A stretch of DNA of 64,000 nucleotides from an uncultured Pelagibacteraceae bacterium (GCA_902591775.1 CACJBW010000001.1:1-64000), one strand, 5' to 3'; counted from the first letter of the stretch, positions 7,332-16,458 are shown. Numbers and translations are program-made. The notes: generated by a model from the sequence alone, not told the origin.

Positions 7332-8378
7332 TTAAGATTTAATTATATTTAAAAATGAATCTACATCATCTGGATGAGTATTCCAGGCAGCAACTAATCT
7401 AACAGCTTTGTCTTCCCACTCATCATCGTTAATTTTGTAACCATTTGAATTAAATTGATCAATTATATTTTTTGGTATTTTAACAAAAACTTCATTTGCA
7501 TCTGTTGGGTAAGCTAATTCAATATTTTTATGTTTCAGCAAGCCTTGGCTTAGTTTTTTACCCATAGCATTTGCATGTTTAGCATTTTTTAACCAAACGT
7601 CATTTGAGATATAAGCATCTAATTGAGCTGATACAAAACGCATCTTTGATAGTAAATGTCCTGCTCTTTTCATTAAAAAAGCTAAATTTCCAACTAACTC
7701 TGGTTTAAAAAAAATAATAGCTTCTGCTGCTAGGCATCCATTTTTAGTTGCTCCAAATGACAGTACATCAATTCCAGACTTCCATGTCATTTCTGCTGGG
7801 GTACAGTTTAATGAAACTAATGCATTTGCAAATCTTGCACCATCCATATGAATATTTAGATCATGTTTATGAGTAATCTCTGATATTTTTTTTATTTCAT
7901 CTAAATTATAAGCAACACCTGTTTCACATAGTTGGGTAATACTTACTGACGATGGTTGAGTATGATGTACCACGCCTTTTCCAGAAATATTTCTATCTAG
8001 TTCTTCTGCTATTATTTTTCCATTAGTCCCATTCAGATTTACTAACTTTGCACCTCCAGTATAAAATTCGGGAGCTCCACATTCATCTACATTTATATGG
8101 GAAAGTCTATGGCAATAGATATTTCCAAAAGAAGGAGTCATAGTTGATAAGGCTAAAGCATTAGCTGCTGTGCCTGATGTTGTTGGAAAAACTATAACTT
8201 CTTTCTCAAATATTTCTGAAAATTTATTTTGTAAGTTTTTCGACAGCTCGTCATTACCATATGGAGTTTTGTCATCCTCATTAGCTTTAAGAATTGCATT
8301 TAAGACTTCTGGACATGCACCTGTAACGTTATCTGAAGCAAATTTTACTCTTTCTCTTTTTGTTTTTATCTGAGCCAC
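7332..8378 (-). CDS. ltaE: low-specificity L-threonine aldolase
   Basis: A PLP-dependent fold-type I enzyme that cleaves L-threonine (and allo-threonine) to glycine and acetaldehyde in the cytoplasm. Family marks are the N-terminal FASDN, TPYGND near 38, SGTAAN at 68-73, the PLP-contacting HMDGARFANA with Asp179, and SFGATKNG with the Schiff-base Lys212. At 348 residues it has normal length. It is the last gene of a minus-strand operon, 2 bp after the amidinotransferase, which uses glycine as acceptor; this suggests the glycine made here feeds that reaction. Confidence 0.93.
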   Translation of the reverse strand: MAQIKTKRERVKFASDNVTGACPEVLNAILKANEDDKTPYGNDELSKNLQNKFSEIFEKEVIVFPTTSGTAANALALSTMTPSFGNIYCHRLSHINVDECGAPEFYTGGAKLVNLNGTNGKIIAEELDRNISGKGVVHHTQPSSVSITQLCETGVAYNLDEIKKISEITHKHDLNIHMDGARFANALVSLNCTPAEMTWKSGIDVLSFGATKNGCLAAEAIIFFKPELVGNLAFLMKRAGHLLSKMRFVSAQLDAYISNDVWLKNAKHANAMGKKLSQGLLKHKNIELAYPTDANEVFVKIPKNIIDQFNSNGYKINDDEWEDKAVRLVAAWNTHPDDVDSFLNIIKS

Positions 8379-8380
8379 AA

Positions 8381-9496
8381 TTATTGCTTTGGAAAATAAT
8401 CTTTTAATTCACCTTCTCTATAAACATCTGCTGTACAACAATGTAATCCACCTCCAAATGCATAAGCATCTCTAAGCTCAACAGGAATAACCTCCATTCC
8501 TAATTTATCTAGTTGTTCTGCTTGGTACACTTCACTTTTTTCTACACATACAGTTTTAGGATCTAAAACTAGAACATTCATTGATAGCCATGTTGAGGAG
8601 TAACATAGAGGTGGAGGTTCGTTGTGTGCAGGTTGAGCACTATCAATAATTTCCCATCCGTTATTTTCAAACAATTTTCTTTGGTCTTTAGGAAGTCTTC
8701 TTTGAGGATTGTTAATTATTAAACCCTCCTTGATAGGTGTAAAAGTTGCATCTATATGAATTGGATAAGGATCACCTGGAAAATTAACAGCATGGACCCT
8801 GTGATCTTTATAATGTCTTTTTAACCAATCAATTCCTTTTAAATTTGTTGTAAAACCATGTTGTACTACTAAATCTTTCCCAAACCTCAAAACATCAGCA
8901 GCATCAAATAGCGGCTCCTCCTCAGTAGTTACAAAATATTTATTTTCTGTCCATTCTAACCTTTTTTGAATTCCTATTTTATCTGATAAATAGTCCTCTC
9001 TGTAATCCTCATCGGTTAATCTAGGTTTAGGAGCAGATTCGTGTCTCATATTTGGATCTGAATTATAATATTGTTTTAAAAGTGGTCGGTAACATAAATA
9101 TTCAAACCATCGGCATCGATAACTCATCGTAGCCTCTAAAATTTCATTACCTACAGTTAACAAAACATCTCTCGGTGGCATGCAACCAAACATCGTCTCT
9201 GCTTGCCAATCAGGTGTAGATGTTTTTTGATTAAAATCAATTGGATCTGGTCTATCAACTTTAATCCCTCTTTTTTTTAATATATTTGAAAAATTATCTA
9301 AAAGTTGATTTGCTTTATCTACAGTATCTTTAGTTCTTGGACCAAATTTTCCTCTCATATCGCTGTCTTCTGGAACTTTGGCATCTAATGCTGGCTCAGG
9401 GGCAGGTATACAAGTACCATCTGCTTTACCTACTATTACATGTTTCAGTGGATCCCATTCATTCCAACTATTAACAATTACTTTTTCATCATTCAT
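8381..9496 (-). CDS. L-arginine:glycine amidinotransferase family protein
   Basis: A 371-residue guanidino-group transferase of the GATM type. It moves the amidino group of arginine to glycine, giving guanidinoacetate and ornithine, through a Cys-amidino intermediate. The triad regions are visible: EPLFDAAD (Asp at 198/201), HIDATF (His248) and GGGLHCCTAD (Cys353), matching the Asp-His-Cys of the animal enzyme. SSTWLSMNVL is also conserved. Related inosamine-phosphate amidinotransferases share the fold, so the acceptor could differ from glycine. The threonine aldolase next door favours glycine. Confidence 0.88.
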   Translation of the reverse strand: MNDEKVIVNSWNEWDPLKHVIVGKADGTCIPAPEPALDAKVPEDSDMRGKFGPRTKDTVDKANQLLDNFSNILKKRGIKVDRPDPIDFNQKTSTPDWQAETMFGCMPPRDVLLTVGNEILEATMSYRCRWFEYLCYRPLLKQYYNSDPNMRHESAPKPRLTDEDYREDYLSDKIGIQKRLEWTENKYFVTTEEEPLFDAADVLRFGKDLVVQHGFTTNLKGIDWLKRHYKDHRVHAVNFPGDPYPIHIDATFTPIKEGLIINNPQRRLPKDQRKLFENNGWEIIDSAQPAHNEPPPLCYSSTWLSMNVLVLDPKTVCVEKSEVYQAEQLDKLGMEVIPVELRDAYAFGGGLHCCTADVYREGELKDYFPKQ

Positions 9497-9497
9497 T

Positions 9498-10403
9498 TTA
9501 ATTTAAACCTATAAATCTTCTATTAGACTGCATAATGAGGCTATAGTAAAAAATTGACATAAAGATAAAAAATCCACCAATAATAGTATTCGTCGATGGG
9601 ACTTCATTAATTCCCATCCATGGTAACCACACCCAGAATATTCCACCTATTACCTCAGTAAGTGAGAGTAAAGTTAGATCAGCTGCTGGAATATTTTTTG
9701 ATCCAATTGAGTACAAAATCAAACCCATGCATACTAGAGTTCCATGAGTAGCAAATAAGGCTTCATTTTTTCCACTAGATAGAAAATTAGCATCGTTCGA
9801 AATAAGTATTACAGCAGAAAATATGAAACAGAACAATCCCGCAAATGCTACAGTAGTAAATTTTGGTGTTTCTTTTCTCCATCTAAGTGAAACAGAAAAA
9901 ATTGAGAAACCTAATGCAGAAATAAGTCCAAAAACAAGCCCTGGCAATGAATTTTTACCTGAATTGTCAAAAGCCATTATACATATACCCGCTGCTGCAA
10001 CTACAATCGCAATCCATACTGTTAATGAGATTTTTTCTTTTAAAAACAAAAATCCTAATAGTGCTGTTATAAATGGCATTGCCGCAAGACAAAGTAAAGT
10101 GATAGCTGCTGTCGTATTAGTAATTGACCATATAAATGTTATCATTGCGGTACCAAGACCAATACCTCCAATTAGACCTGATATACCAACTTTAAAATAA
10201 TTTTTATAAAACTCTTTTCCTTCCTCGAGGAACAAATACATATTAAGCAAAAGAAAAATAACTATTCCTCTAGTAAATAAATATTGCCAAGGAACTGTTT
10301 CTGGCTGATCGATGTGTCTTACAACATATGGACCAAATGACCAAAAAATACCAGCAATTAATACGATTGGGATAGCTACTTTAGGATTTTTTAAGTTTAG
10401 CAT
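9498..10403 (-). CDS. EamA/DMT family permease
   Basis: A 301-residue integral membrane protein with about ten hydrophobic helices in two similar halves, typical of the drug/metabolite transporter (EamA) superfamily. The first half ends with an ATMITFIWSI stretch, the second with TNTIIGGFFIF. It is the first gene of a three-gene minus-strand operon, one base from the amidinotransferase. Export or uptake of a guanidino compound, arginine or threonine is a context-based guess; the family transports many amino acids and metabolites and sequence alone does not decide. Confidence 0.87.
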   Translation of the reverse strand: MLNLKNPKVAIPIVLIAGIFWSFGPYVVRHIDQPETVPWQYLFTRGIVIFLLLNMYLFLEEGKEFYKNYFKVGISGLIGGIGLGTAMITFIWSITNTTAAITLLCLAAMPFITALLGFLFLKEKISLTVWIAIVVAAAGICIMAFDNSGKNSLPGLVFGLISALGFSIFSVSLRWRKETPKFTTVAFAGLFCFIFSAVILISNDANFLSSGKNEALFATHGTLVCMGLILYSIGSKNIPAADLTLLSLTEVIGGIFWVWLPWMGINEVPSTNTIIGGFFIFMSIFYYSLIMQSNRRFIGLN

Positions 10404-10481
10404 GTGCTATTTTTTTATTTAAGAAGTATGAAAATATAAATATAAATTTGTATAATAACAATCAAATAAATACTCAAATTG

Positions 10482-10877
10482 ATGGATATAAATATTTTAA
10501 AAATAGCTTCTGATACCAAAAATAATAAACATATCAATAATTGCACTCATTCAATGAAATATAAAAGTCAAATTTGTGGTGATGAGATTGAAATTTTTTT
10601 AATTATTAAAGACAATGTTATAAAAGATTTCTCTTATCAGTCTCAATCTTGCATATATTGCAATGCATCTGCAAATTTAGCTACAAAAAATTTTAAAAAA
10701 AAAAGTAAAGATAAAATTAAAAATTTTTTAAAATTATTAGATCAGTTTAATGATAAAAAAAATATATCATTTCCAAGTGAATGGAAAGAGTTTAAAAAAC
10801 TCTTTGATAAAAAAAATTATGCGAGAAAAGAATGTTTAACGCTTCCAATAAAAGCATTAAAAAAAGTAATACAATAA
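10482..10877 (+). CDS. IscU/SufU-like Fe-S cluster scaffold domain protein
   Basis: A 131-residue protein resembling the NifU N-terminal/SufU family. The three expected Cys positions are visible: CGDEIEIFL, SCIYCNASANLAT and RKECLTLPIKAL. The segment between the second and third Cys is Lys-rich and replaces the usual LIKGK region. Scaffolds of this family assemble [2Fe-2S] or bind Zn/S intermediates in the cytoplasm. I start at ATG 10482; the frame also has TTG 10479. The stop is followed directly by the ATG of the HPP protein, so the two are co-transcribed. Confidence 0.72.
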   Translation: MDINILKIASDTKNNKHINNCTHSMKYKSQICGDEIEIFLIIKDNVIKDFSYQSQSCIYCNASANLATKNFKKKSKDKIKNFLKLLDQFNDKKNISFPSEWKEFKKLFDKKNYARKECLTLPIKALKKVIQ

Positions 10878-11339
10878 ATGAATAAAGATAAAATTTTAAA
10901 ATCTTTTTTTGCATTTTTTTTTTCGACTATTACAATTGGTGTTCTCACTTTATTAACTTATAAAACTAATTTTGGACTTTTTTTAATTGCATCATTTGGA
11001 TCCTCAATGGTTCTTTTATATGGCTATCCAGAAAGTCCATTTGCAAAACCTAAAAATATATTATTTGGTCATCTAGTAACTTCAACAATTGGAATTCTAT
11101 TTTATAATTTTATCCCGTTACCAATTTATATATCAATACCTTTAGCGGTAGGTCTTGGTGTTGGATTGATGATTTTGCTAGATGTAACCCACCCTCCAGC
11201 TGGAGGAAATCCTATTATAGTCATATTGGGCTCAGTATCGTTTGACTATTTACTCTCCCCAATATTAACGGGATGTTTGATTATAATAGCCTTTGGAATT
11301 GTTCTGAATAAATTCGTTGCTAAAAAGAAATACCCCTAA
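10878..11339 (+). CDS. HPP family membrane protein
   Basis: A 153-residue protein with about four hydrophobic helices and the signature THPPAGGNP near residues 105-113, which names the HPP family. Some cyanobacterial and plastid members act in nitrite transport; elsewhere the role is unknown. YGYPESPFAKP near residue 50 is the other conserved stretch. It begins immediately after the stop of the Fe-S scaffold-like protein. Confidence 0.85.
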   Translation: MNKDKILKSFFAFFFSTITIGVLTLLTYKTNFGLFLIASFGSSMVLLYGYPESPFAKPKNILFGHLVTSTIGILFYNFIPLPIYISIPLAVGLGVGLMILLDVTHPPAGGNPIIVILGSVSFDYLLSPILTGCLIIIAFGIVLNKFVAKKKYP

Positions 11340-11354
11340 TCAACTACTATTCGT

Positions 11355-11384
11355 TTGATTGATGTTCTAATTCTATGCTACACT
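11355..11384 (+). promoter_or_regulatory. promoter candidate for formate dehydrogenase
   Basis: TTGATT at 11355-11360, 18-bp spacer, TACACT at 11379-11384. It lies 55 bp before the start codon of the dehydrogenase, which has AGGAG as ribosome-binding site. Moderate match only. Confidence 0.35.
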
Positions 11385-11438
11385 TTAATAAGAAAATATC
11401 TATAGAGAGATTTTAAAACATAAATATTAGGAGAAAAA

Positions 11439-12638
11439 ATGAAAGTACTTTGCGTGTTATATGATGATCCTAAAGGTGGTATGCCTAAAGCTTACCCTTT
11501 ATCGGATCTTCCAAAATTAGAAAAATATCCTGATGGAATGACTTTACCTAGTCCAAAAGGTAGGGATTTCACACCAGGAGAATTATTAGGATGTGTATCT
11601 GGTGAATTAGGATTAAGAAAATTTTTAGAGAGCAATGGTCATGAGTTAGTTGTAACTAATAGTAAAGATGGAGAAGGATGCGAGGCTGATAAACATATAG
11701 TCGATGCAGATATAGTTATTTCTCAACCATTCTTTCCTTATTATTTAACAAAAGAAAAGATTGAAAAAGCAAAAAACTTGAAAATGGCAATAACTGCGGG
11801 AATTGGTTCAGATCACGTAGATTTACAAGCAGCAATGGATCATAAAATTGATGTCGTAGAAGTTACTTTCTGTAACTCAAGATCAGTTGCTGAGCACATA
11901 GTAATGATGATAGTTTCACTTGTTAGAGATTACCACAACCAACATCGAATCGTTAATGAAGGTGGATGGAATATTGCAGATGCTGTTCAAAGATCGTACG
12001 ATGTTGAGGGAATGCATATTGGAACTGTAGCAGCTGGAAGAATTGGTTTAGATGCACTCAGAAAAATGAAACCATTTGATGTTCATCTTCACTATTTTGA
12101 TAGGCATAGATTACCTGAGTCAGTTGAAAAGGAGTTAAATCTTACTTTCCATGAAACTGTGGAGTCTATGGTTAAAGTATGTGATGTTGTAACAATCAAC
12201 TGTCCTCTGCATCCTGAAACAGAAAACTTATTTGATGATGAGATGATAGGTAAAATGAAAAAAGGTGCATACATTGTAAATACTGCAAGGGGTAAAATTT
12301 GTAATAGAGACGCAATAGCAAAAGCCTTGAAGAGTGGACAATTAAGTGGATATGCGGGAGACGTATGGTTTCCTCAACCAGCTCCAAACGATCACGTGTG
12401 GAGAACAATGCCAAACCATGGAATGACACCTCATACTTCTGGAACATCACTATCTGCCCAAGCTAGATATGCTGATGGTGTAAGAGAAATATTGGAATGT
12501 TTCTTTGAAGGTAGTGAAATACGTAATCAATACTTGATTGTTAAAGACGGACAATTAGCTGGAATGGGAGCGCATTCTTATAGTAAAGGAAGCGCTACCG
12601 GTGGTTCAGAAGAAGCGGCAAAATATCAAAAAAAATAG
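11439..12638 (+). CDS. fdh: NAD-dependent formate dehydrogenase
   Basis: A 399-residue D-2-hydroxyacid-dehydrogenase-type enzyme that oxidises formate to CO2 with NAD+ and uses no metal. It shows GIGSDHVDL (substrate-side Asn/Asp region), the NAD-binding TVAAGRIG, and the catalytic set Arg in NTARGKI, Gln in PQPAPNDH and His in MTPHTSGTS. The C-terminal GAHSYSKGSATGGSEEAAK is diagnostic for bacterial FDH. It yields reducing power from one-carbon units. Monocistronic: its own promoter candidate and AGGAG site upstream, and a strong hairpin downstream. Confidence 0.96.
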   Translation: MKVLCVLYDDPKGGMPKAYPLSDLPKLEKYPDGMTLPSPKGRDFTPGELLGCVSGELGLRKFLESNGHELVVTNSKDGEGCEADKHIVDADIVISQPFFPYYLTKEKIEKAKNLKMAITAGIGSDHVDLQAAMDHKIDVVEVTFCNSRSVAEHIVMMIVSLVRDYHNQHRIVNEGGWNIADAVQRSYDVEGMHIGTVAAGRIGLDALRKMKPFDVHLHYFDRHRLPESVEKELNLTFHETVESMVKVCDVVTINCPLHPETENLFDDEMIGKMKKGAYIVNTARGKICNRDAIAKALKSGQLSGYAGDVWFPQPAPNDHVWRTMPNHGMTPHTSGTSLSAQARYADGVREILECFFEGSEIRNQYLIVKDGQLAGMGAHSYSKGSATGGSEEAAKYQKK

Positions 12639-12658
12639 AGTTTTAAATATAAATTATT

Positions 12659-12693
12659 AAAGGTAAGCTATCAACATTAAGATAGCTACCTTT
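12659..12693 (+). terminator. strong hairpin after fdh, directly upstream of msrA
   Basis: Left arm 12659-12672 (AAAGGTAAGCTATC, one bulged A) pairs with right arm 12681-12693 (GATAGCTACCTTT), 13 base pairs with an 8-base loop. There is no real T-run after it and the msrA ATG begins 2 bases later, so it may be a 3'-end stabiliser or may affect msrA translation as well as termination. Confidence 0.6.
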
Positions 12694-12694
12694 A

Positions 12695-13273
12695 ATGAAA
12701 AAACTTTTATCAATAATTTTCATTCTTATTTCTTCAATAAGCTTTGCCAATTCTCCAAATTTTGAAAGAGCTTATTTTGCTGGAGGATGTTTTTGGTGCA
12801 TGGAGGAATCTTTTGAAAATATTCTTGGTGTATCAAAAGTAATTTCTGGATACTCAGGTGGTACTACCGAAAATCCTACATATAAAGAAGTTACTTATGG
12901 AAACACAGGTCATTTTGAAGTTATAGAGGTCATATATATCCCAGAAGTAGTTAGCTACGAAAAACTTTTAGAAGAATTCTGGATTAATATTGATCCTTTT
13001 GATGCTGCAGGACAATTCTGTGATAAAGGATATAGCTATAGATCAGTGGCATTTTATCAAAATGATAAGCAAAAAAACTTAATAGAAAATAGTATTAAGG
13101 AAATAGAGAAAAAATTTAAAAAAAAAGTAGTAACTTATGTTAGAAAATTTGATAAATTTTATATTGCGGAGGCTGTTCATCAAGATTATTACCAAATAAA
13201 TTTTCTTAATTACTTAAGATATAAAAAAGTATGTAGACGCGAAGCAATATTAAATACTATTTGGGGGTCTTAA
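12695..13273 (+). CDS. msrA: peptide-methionine (S)-S-oxide reductase, exported
   Basis: A 192-residue MsrA with an N-terminal signal peptide (MKKLLSIIFILISSISFA), so it should repair oxidised Met in periplasmic proteins. The catalytic motif GCFWCME holds Cys32; GYSGG, TYGNTGH, IDPFDAAGQFCDKG (recycling Cys) and AVHQDYY follow as in the family. Length is normal for MsrA plus signal. The start is set by the ATG beginning the signal peptide, just after the fdh hairpin. A medium-chain reductase follows 1 bp downstream. Protection against light-generated oxidants would fit a surface-ocean cell. Confidence 0.95.
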   Translation: MKKLLSIIFILISSISFANSPNFERAYFAGGCFWCMEESFENILGVSKVISGYSGGTTENPTYKEVTYGNTGHFEVIEVIYIPEVVSYEKLLEEFWINIDPFDAAGQFCDKGYSYRSVAFYQNDKQKNLIENSIKEIEKKFKKKVVTYVRKFDKFYIAEAVHQDYYQINFLNYLRYKKVCRREAILNTIWGS

Positions 13274-13274
13274 A

Positions 13275-14282
13275 ATGTCTGTTGTTAGTAAATACGTATC
13301 TTTAAAAAATTATATTCCAATCGGCTTACCACAAGAGACAGATTTTGAAATAAAGTCAAAAGAAATTTCAATTAATGATGAAAAAAATATTTTAGTATCA
13401 AATTCATGGATATCAGTTGATCCATACATGCGTGCAAGAATGACTGAGAGAAAAAATTATAAACCACCATTTAAAATCGGTGAAGAAATGGAAGGGTATG
13501 CAATTGGTAAAGTAGAACTCTCAAATGATAAAAATTTTAGTGTTGGAGATTTAGTATTCAGCAGTCTTGGTATGAGAGATAAATTTGTTTGCAGTTCTGA
13601 TGAATTAAAGAAATTAAAACCAATTGATATACCTATACAGTCATACTTGGGTCCACTTGGAATGACAGGTCATACAGCTTACATTGGACTTTTCAAACAT
13701 GGAGAATTGAAATCTGGGCAAACTATATTAGTCTCCTCTGCTGGAGGTAGTGTTGGATCTACAGTTTGCCAAATTGCAAAAAATCTTGGTTGTAAAGTTA
13801 TTGCAAGCACAGGGTCTGATGAAAAAGTTGATTGGTTAAAAAATGAATTAAAAGTTGATCATGCTTTTAATTATAAGAAAGTAGAAAACCTTGTATTGCA
13901 TTTCAAGGAAATTTGTCCTGATGGTTTTGATCTTTATTTTGATAATGTTGGTGGAGACTTTTTAGAGTCCGCTATTTTCCAAATGAAAACATATGGTCGT
14001 ATTGTGATTTGTGGAAGAATTTCACAGATGAATGCAACAAATCCTGGATCTGGTTTGAAAAATATGGCTTATGTTTTAGTAAAAAGACTTACAATAAAAG
14101 GATTTCTTATTTTTGATCACGATAATGAAAGAGAGCCATTTGAAACTGAAATGTCAAAATGGTTGGCAGATGGTAAAATAAAATTTAAAGAAACTATCTA
14201 CGAAGGAATAGAGAATGCTCCAAAGTCATTTATTGATTTATTAAACGGTAAAAATATTGGCAAAATGCTTGTCAAAATTTAG
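13275..14282 (+). CDS. NADP-dependent medium-chain oxidoreductase (alkenal/curcumin reductase type)
   Basis: A 335-residue zinc-independent medium-chain reductase of the leukotriene B4 12-hydroxydehydrogenase/CurA group. WISVDPYMRARM near the N-terminus is the family hallmark, followed by LGMTGHTAYIGL, the nucleotide-binding VSSAGGSVGSTVCQIAK and FDNVGG. Such enzymes reduce the C=C bond of reactive alkenals or enones with NADPH, a detoxification role. It sits one base after msrA, so the pair may serve oxidative-damage repair. Confidence 0.9.
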   Translation: MSVVSKYVSLKNYIPIGLPQETDFEIKSKEISINDEKNILVSNSWISVDPYMRARMTERKNYKPPFKIGEEMEGYAIGKVELSNDKNFSVGDLVFSSLGMRDKFVCSSDELKKLKPIDIPIQSYLGPLGMTGHTAYIGLFKHGELKSGQTILVSSAGGSVGSTVCQIAKNLGCKVIASTGSDEKVDWLKNELKVDHAFNYKKVENLVLHFKEICPDGFDLYFDNVGGDFLESAIFQMKTYGRIVICGRISQMNATNPGSGLKNMAYVLVKRLTIKGFLIFDHDNEREPFETEMSKWLADGKIKFKETIYEGIENAPKSFIDLLNGKNIGKMLVKI

Positions 14283-14316
14283 TTTAGAAATTTTGTGACT
14301 TCAAAATCCTCAATAA

Positions 14317-15165
14317 ATGATTAAAACATTTCCTTTACTATTTATATTGCTATGGTCATCTGCATTCATCTCAGGTGATATTATAGTTCAGAATGCATCA
14401 CCTTTTGCAGCACTTGCCTTTAGATTTGGAATTGTAACAATAGGTTTCTTCTTATTCGCATTACTTAAAAAAGAGATAATTTTTACAAAAGTGAGATATA
14501 TATTAGAAAGCATAACTACCGGCGTATTGTTTCATGGATTATATCTTGGTGGTTGTTGGTACGCTTTTCATGTAGGAGTTCCTGCAAGTGTTGTAGCATT
14601 AATTGTTACTCTTCAACCGATATTAACTAATTTATTATCAGGACCAATCTATAAAGAGGTAATAGGATGGAGGCAGTGGGTTGGTATTGCGTTTGGTTTT
14701 GTAGGCTCTTTGCTAGTACTTGGAGTAGATTTTGGAGAAGAGTTTCCTAAAGATGGATTAGTAACTTGTTTTATTGCCCTTGCTGCAATCACTACAGGAA
14801 CCTTGTGGCAAAAAAAACTAAGTGGTAATGTCCCATTATCAGTTAATAATGGATTTCAAGCTTTTGGGGGCTGTTCTTTTAATTTAATTTTAATATCAAT
14901 TTTTGAAACTCCTTATATAAATTTTACAACAGGATTTTTATTAGGGATGACACATCAGATTATTCTAGTGTCGTTTGGAGCCTTTACAATTTTAATGTTT
15001 TTAATAAAAGCAGGTTCGGTAAGTAAAACTTCAACATTATTTTTTCTTGTCCCACCTACAACAGCTGTGATGGCCTATTTATTTTTAGGAGAAAAATTAT
15101 CTAATATTGATATAGCAGGATTTATACTTGCAACAATTGGCGTTTATATTGCAACTAGAAAGTAA
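14317..15165 (+). CDS. EamA/DMT family permease
   Basis: A 282-residue membrane protein with about ten helices in two EamA repeats; ILLWSSAFISGD near the N-terminus and LVPPTTAVMAYLFLGE in the second repeat are characteristic. It probably exports or imports a small metabolite; the substrate is not evident. It follows the medium-chain reductase with a 34-bp gap. It is the second of three DMT permeases in the window. Confidence 0.88.
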   Translation: MIKTFPLLFILLWSSAFISGDIIVQNASPFAALAFRFGIVTIGFFLFALLKKEIIFTKVRYILESITTGVLFHGLYLGGCWYAFHVGVPASVVALIVTLQPILTNLLSGPIYKEVIGWRQWVGIAFGFVGSLLVLGVDFGEEFPKDGLVTCFIALAAITTGTLWQKKLSGNVPLSVNNGFQAFGGCSFNLILISIFETPYINFTTGFLLGMTHQIILVSFGAFTILMFLIKAGSVSKTSTLFFLVPPTTAVMAYLFLGEKLSNIDIAGFILATIGVYIATRK

Positions 15166-15345
15166 GTGAAAATTTTAAATTTTATAAAAAAATTTTATCG
15201 ACCTTTTGTGTTAACTTATCTTTTTTTTTCAATTGGGATAAGTTTTTATCCATCTTTTGAATTTTACTCGTTTAAAGGACAATTATTGATTTTAGCTGTA
15301 TCTATATTTAACGGAATACTAGGAGTTTATATTAAAAAATTATAA
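15166..15345 (+). CDS. small membrane protein (59 aa), GTG start
   Basis: A frame starting with GTG directly after the stop of the DMT permease encodes 59 residues: a basic N-terminus (KILNFIKKFYRPF), two hydrophobic helices and a short KKL tail. Its last codons overlap the 3' end of the opposite-strand oxidoreductase by 6 bp. The spacing and amphipathic layout look genuine, but no family is recognised and no ribosome-binding site is obvious. Confidence 0.5.
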   Translation: MKILNFIKKFYRPFVLTYLFFSIGISFYPSFEFYSFKGQLLILAVSIFNGILGVYIKKL

Positions 15346-16443
15346 AACGTAAGGTTCCGGTCTAGCATTACTTTTTAAAACTCTTTCTACATCAAAAACA
15401 CTTATATCTATTGATTGGTAGCTACCTGTTGTGATCAATTCAGTCAGAGCCCTTCCAATACCTGGTGCCTGCATTAAACCTCTTCCAGTGAAACCAGAGG
15501 CTAAATAAACATTGTCATATTTTGGATGTTTGCCTACAACTGCGTTGTTATCAAGTTTATTACAATCATAAAATCCTGCCCAACCACCGGTTAATTTTAG
15601 TTCTTCAAAGGCTGGAACTCTTTTTGCCAGAGCAGGCCAAACTAATTCTTCAAAATCATTCCATGCTGGTTCTAAATCTTTCGCATCAAATACAGATATA
15701 GGTGAACCTGCTAAGAACTCTTTACCCTCTGGTCTCCAATATACACCTGTTGTTAAATCTCCAGTTAGTGGCATATCAGGAAAATGTTTTGGACATTTAA
15801 CTCGAAATACAGTGTGCTTTTGTGGTTCAACTGGAATATCTGATAACAATTCTTTAGTCCAACATCCTGCTGCTGAAATGATAGTTTTTGCATTTATCTC
15901 AGACAAATTTTTAACCTCACCTTTAAGAAACTCTGCGCCTAACTCAATTGCTTTACTTTTTAAAGCACTATGAAACATAAAAGGATCAATCCAACCTTCA
16001 CTTTTATTATCAGTATATGTAGCTGTTTCTATACCTTCGTTATTTATATATGGAAAAATTTTATTTAATTCTGAACCTTTAATATTTTTTGTACCAGCAT
16101 CGCATTCTCTATGATTTTCCAAAGCTTTATATTGTTCCTCTGCATGTTCTGGTCCAAACATTAAAAGGTATCCATTAGGAACCATGCTTGCCGTTGGGTT
16201 TGGATTTTTTTTTGTTTTTAACAATTCTGGTATTTTAAAAATGAATTCTCTAGCAAACTTACCTAAAAGTATATTTTCTTTTTGAAAAAATTGTCTTCTA
16301 AATCCACCTAAAGACAAAGGAAATGAGGCAGTCTTATATGTAGGGTCTCTCTCAATTACCTTAACTTTTCTACCTTCCTTTGATAAAAAGTATGCAGTAG
16401 CAGCGCCTATTATACCTCCACCAACTATGACGACATCATCCAT
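15340..16443 (-). CDS. FAD-dependent amino acid/sarcosine-type oxidoreductase
   Basis: A 367-residue DAO/glycine-oxidase superfamily flavoprotein. The N-terminal dinucleotide motif VVIVGGGIIGAATAY is followed by an acidic second strand (VIERDPTY). The C-terminal FAD-binding stretch YLASGFTGRGLMQAPGIGRAL is conserved in FOXRED1/DadA-like members. It would deaminate or demethylate an N-methyl or amino compound, passing electrons to oxygen or a quinone/ETF. WAGFYDCN near residue 287 is also typical. It is the downstream partner of the PQQ dehydrogenase (15-bp gap), possibly by chance. Confidence 0.87.
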   Translation of the reverse strand: MDDVVIVGGGIIGAATAYFLSKEGRKVKVIERDPTYKTASFPLSLGGFRRQFFQKENILLGKFAREFIFKIPELLKTKKNPNPTASMVPNGYLLMFGPEHAEEQYKALENHRECDAGTKNIKGSELNKIFPYINNEGIETATYTDNKSEGWIDPFMFHSALKSKAIELGAEFLKGEVKNLSEINAKTIISAAGCWTKELLSDIPVEPQKHTVFRVKCPKHFPDMPLTGDLTTGVYWRPEGKEFLAGSPISVFDAKDLEPAWNDFEELVWPALAKRVPAFEELKLTGGWAGFYDCNKLDNNAVVGKHPKYDNVYLASGFTGRGLMQAPGIGRALTELITTGSYQSIDISVFDVERVLKSNARPEPYVL

Positions 16444-16458
16444 AAATTTTAGTATATA

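Noticed and set aside
8381-9496. Scyllo-inosamine-phosphate amidinotransferase (antibiotic synthesis)
   Set aside because: No aminocyclitol genes are nearby, and the sequence around HIDATF and the terminal Cys fits the glycine-type enzyme better.
12196-12450. Long antisense open frame inside formate dehydrogenase
   Set aside because: It shadows a strongly conserved gene and shows no protein-like features of its own; the same applies to similar antisense frames in panB, icd, guaA and alaS.
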